Shown: one piece after another, positions 6,489 to 8,692 of the stretch
Numbering within the stretch: the first letter of the stretch is position 1
Layout: each line of letters opens with the position of its first letter
The notes under the pieces: generated by a model
Told to the model about the DNA's origin: nothing
What the model saw: the letters and a program-made list of their open reading frames with translations, nothing else
The model's database searches: none
DNA from: Erythrobacter sp. 34-65-8
Lineage (GTDB): Bacteria; Pseudomonadota; Alphaproteobacteria; Sphingomonadales; Sphingomonadaceae
Reading direction: 5' to 3'
Assembly: GCA_002278985.1 (NCBI GenBank)
Contig: NCJP01000053.1
Location: forward strand, 1 to 8,692
Length of the DNA: 8,692 nt
Made by a program: the position numbers and the translations under genes

Positions 6489-8048
6489 ATGATGACAAGC
6501 AGGCTGGGAATGGCATCCCGATTGGGGGGCCGATTGAAGGGTTGCGCAATGGCGCTGGCCTTGGCGGCGCTGCCGGTGCTGCCCGCGCGGGCTGACACCC
6601 ACGCCGGGGTCGGCGTGGAGCAGGCCGAGGCAGAAGAAGCGGAAGCGTCCCGCCAGCGAGCGGCGCTGGCTGAAGCGATGTCTCTGGGCGGGCTATGGAT
6701 CGAAACCCAGCGCCGCTATGCGCGGATTCCGGCGATCTCGGTAGCTGTGGTGCGGGGCGAGCAGACCGTCTGGTCGCAGGGCTTCGGCACGATCGACCGG
6801 CAGCAGCGCGTGCCGGCCAGTGGCGACACGATCTATTCGATCTGCTCGATCTCCAAGCTGTTCACAGCCGTAGCGGTCATGCAGCAGTGGGAGGAAGGGC
6901 GCCTGCGGCTGGACGAGCCGGTCAGCAGCTACCTGCCCTGGGCCACCCTGGCCGCTGACGCGCGTGAAAGCGTGCCGGTCACGCTGCGGGGGCTCCTGAC
7001 CCATTCGGCCGGATTGCCGCGCGAGTCGGCCCACCCTTACTGGACCGGGCCGGACTTTCCCTTCCCCACCCGTGAGGAAATCCGCAGCGGACTGCCGGGC
7101 CAGCCGTCGCTTCACCCTGCATCGACCACCTTCCAGTATTCCAACCTCGGCATCACCCTGGCGGGCGAGGCGGTCGAGGCAGCCAGCGGCGAGCCCTACG
7201 ATGGCTACGTCACGGCCCGCATCCTTGCTCCGCTCGGCCTGGCCGACACCCGCCCGGGCATACCGGCAGGCCTCTATGGCAAGCAACTGGCAGTTGGCTG
7301 GGGCGCGCTGACCCCCGAGGGTGTCCGGCCCGAGGTCCGCCTGTTCGATCCCCGCGGGATCACGCCTGCGGCCGGCTTCAGTTCGACCGTGAACGACCTC
7401 GCCCGGTTTGCTGCCTGGCAGTTCCGCCTGCTGCGCACCGGGCAGCCCGAAGTGCTGCGCCCCTCCACTCTGCGCGAAATGCACCGGGTTCATTACATCA
7501 CACCTGATCGCGAAACGAGCTGGGGCCTGGGCTTTGCTGCCTGGCAGATGGATGGCCGCAACTTCGTCGGCCACGGCGGCAGTTGCCCCGGCTATCGCAG
7601 CACGCTGATGGTCGAGCCCGCGTCCGAAACCGCCATAGCAGTCGCGATGAACGCGATGGACGATCCCGGCGTCTATGCGATGGGACTGGGCGGGCTGATG
7701 GCCAGCCGCCTGGACGCGAAGTCCTACGACGCGCCCGAGAGCGGCCCGGTCGAATTTGAGGCCTATGCCGGCTTCTACGGCGGGCAACCCTGGGGGCCGG
7801 ACAGCGTGATCCTGCCCTGGGCGGAAGGGCTGGCCTGGGCCGAACTGGCCACTGGCGACCCGGCTGGCGACCTGACCCGGCTCAAGCCGCTCGGTGGTGA
7901 CCGTTTCCGGGTCATGACCAGCAAGGGCGAAGAGCGCGACGTGGTCACGTTCGTGCGCGGCTCCGATGGACGAATCACCGGGGTCGAGCGGTTCGGGAAC
8001 ACGTCACCCCATCTGCGACCACTGGCTGCGGGGAGTACACGCCCATGA
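6489..8048 (+). CDS. Exported serine hydrolase, class C beta-lactamase/esterase family
   Basis: This 519-residue protein has a signal peptide (basic N-terminus, hydrophobic core about 19-32, likely cleavage after PARA at 35), then an acidic Ala/Glu-rich linker to about 60. The catalytic domain carries the serine beta-lactamase-like triad: S120-I-S-K123 (SxxK), Y217-S-N219 (YxN), and H362-G-G in the position of KTG. Typical accompanying segments are LRGLLTHSAGLP and FSSTVNDLARFAAW. From about residue 420 a separate beta-rich C-terminal domain follows (FEAYAGFYGG, then a strand pattern to the end), as in many esterases and peptidases of this family. HGG instead of KTG favours an esterase, D-aminopeptidase-like or carboxylesterase role over true beta-lactamase; the substrate cannot be told. 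It should act in the periplasm. The ATG at 6489 or 6492 follows a good ribosome binding site. Its stop overlaps the next gene's start (ATGA). Confidence 0.9.
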   Translation: MMTSRLGMASRLGGRLKGCAMALALAALPVLPARADTHAGVGVEQAEAEEAEASRQRAALAEAMSLGGLWIETQRRYARIPAISVAVVRGEQTVWSQGFGTIDRQQRVPASGDTIYSICSISKLFTAVAVMQQWEEGRLRLDEPVSSYLPWATLAADARESVPVTLRGLLTHSAGLPRESAHPYWTGPDFPFPTREEIRSGLPGQPSLHPASTTFQYSNLGITLAGEAVEAASGEPYDGYVTARILAPLGLADTRPGIPAGLYGKQLAVGWGALTPEGVRPEVRLFDPRGITPAAGFSSTVNDLARFAAWQFRLLRTGQPEVLRPSTLREMHRVHYITPDRETSWGLGFAAWQMDGRNFVGHGGSCPGYRSTLMVEPASETAIAVAMNAMDDPGVYAMGLGGLMASRLDAKSYDAPESGPVEFEAYAGFYGGQPWGPDSVILPWAEGLAWAELATGDPAGDLTRLKPLGGDRFRVMTSKGEERDVVTFVRGSDGRITGVERFGNTSPHLRPLAAGSTRP

Positions 8049-8692
8049 AGGAAGAAATGCCTGTCCTGCTCGATATCGCGGGCGGTGTCGCCACCGTTAC
8101 GCTCAATCGCCCGCAGGCGATGAACGCGCTGAGCAAGGCCATGCGCCAGATGCTGCACGACGTGATGCACAGGGTCGATGCCGATGACAGCGTGCGCGCC
8201 GTGGTGCTGACCGGGGCGGGCGAGCGGGCCTTTACCGCCGGTCTCGACCTGAAGGAGCTGGGCTCCGACGCCTCGGCGCTCGGCGCGGCCAATGCCGAAA
8301 GCCCGGCCGACAATCCGGTCAAGGCGATCGAGCAGTGCCGCAAGCCGGTAATCGGGGCGATCAACGGGGTGGCGATTACCGGCGGCTTCGAGGTGGCGCT
8401 CGCCTGCGATGTGCTGGTGGCCAGCACCAACGCCCGCTTCGCCGATACCCATGCCCGGGTCGGCATCATGCCCGGATGGGGCCTGTCGCAGAAGCTGTCA
8501 CGCATGATCGGGATTTCGCGGGCCAAGGAGCTGTCGTTCACCGGCAACTTCCTCGATGCCGGCACGGCGCAGGCCTGGGGTCTGGTCAACCATGTGGTCG
8601 AGCCCGGCGCATTGTTGCCGCTGGCGCAGCGGCTGGCTGGTGACATGGCCCAGATCGATCCGGCCTTCCTTGCCCGCTACAAGGCCCTGATC
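8045..8692 (+). CDS. Enoyl-CoA hydratase/isomerase (crotonase) family protein, 3' end cut by window edge
   Basis: The open frame runs from ATG at 8045 to the window end, 216 residues without a stop, so roughly 40-50 residues are missing. It is a crotonase-fold protein: VATVTLNRPQAMNALS at 15-30, the first oxyanion-hole segment AFTAGLDLKEL at 62-72, AINGVAITGGFEVALACD at 105-122, and FADTHARVGIMPGWG at 132-146. Family members act on acyl-CoA thioesters, usually hydrating enoyl-CoA, but also isomerising or hydrolysing. The first catalytic Glu of hydratases is present (E116), but the second is His (H136), so hydratase activity is not assured. The ATG overlaps the stop of the serine hydrolase gene by ATGA, and GGGGAG lies nine bases upstream (8030-8035), so the two are probably co-transcribed and coupled. 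The reaction in the cell is unknown. Confidence 0.9.
   Translation, partial: MKEEMPVLLDIAGGVATVTLNRPQAMNALSKAMRQMLHDVMHRVDADDSVRAVVLTGAGERAFTAGLDLKELGSDASALGAANAESPADNPVKAIEQCRKPVIGAINGVAITGGFEVALACDVLVASTNARFADTHARVGIMPGWGLSQKLSRMIGISRAKELSFTGNFLDAGTAQAWGLVNHVVEPGALLPLAQRLAGDMAQIDPAFLARYKALI

Noticed and set aside
5327..6598. 423-codon open frame on minus across ung
   Set aside because: Ung on plus is intact with every catalytic motif. The antisense product has no family features.
6693..7787. 364-codon open frame on minus, antisense to the serine hydrolase
   Set aside because: It is a shadow of the beta-lactamase-family gene: no start context and no domain.

Overview
The window is compact, high-GC chromosomal DNA typical of an alphaproteobacterium. 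Gene content, gene order and protein style point to the Sphingomonadales, probably an Erythrobacter, Altererythrobacter or Novosphingobium relative; this placement is inference from remembered families, with no search run. Genes fill nearly all of the sequence. The gaps are 3 to 118 bases, no stretch over 300 bases lacks a gene, and I see no tRNA, rRNA, insertion sequence, CRISPR array or phage remnant.

Layout. (1) 1-1948, minus strand: xseA (exonuclease VII large subunit), then a small DUF2093 protein, then the first 73 codons of a lipoprotein that is probably an M23-type peptidase. They are closely spaced and read as one operon. (2) 1947-3248, plus strand: purD (GAR synthetase, purine synthesis). 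Its ATG overlaps the xseA ATG on the other strand, so both genes begin within one CATG. (3) 3252-3653, minus strand: a small secreted protein of unknown function, convergent with purD across 3 bases. Both stop codons lie in the arms of one perfect inverted repeat. (4) 3772-5648, minus strand: a short RNase D, lptC and lptA, the usual alphaproteobacterial order for the LPS-transport bridge, but lptB does not follow lptA here. (5) 5729-6412, plus strand: ung (uracil-DNA glycosylase), divergent from the RNase D gene. (6) 6489-8692, plus strand: an exported serine hydrolase of the class C beta-lactamase/esterase family, overlapping by ATGA with an enoyl-CoA hydratase/isomerase-family gene cut by the window end.

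Taken together these are mostly housekeeping functions: DNA repair and turnover (xseA, ung), RNA 3'-end processing (RNase D), purine synthesis (purD) and outer-membrane assembly (lptC, lptA). An accessory metabolic pair, hydrolase plus crotonase, follows. I see no convincing undescribed multi-gene system. The points most worth checking are the shared start site of xseA and purD, the symmetric stop-codon hairpin at 3243-3257, the cluster of GATGA motifs and inverted repeats at 3694-3762, the missing lptB, and a crotonase with His in place of its second catalytic Glu.
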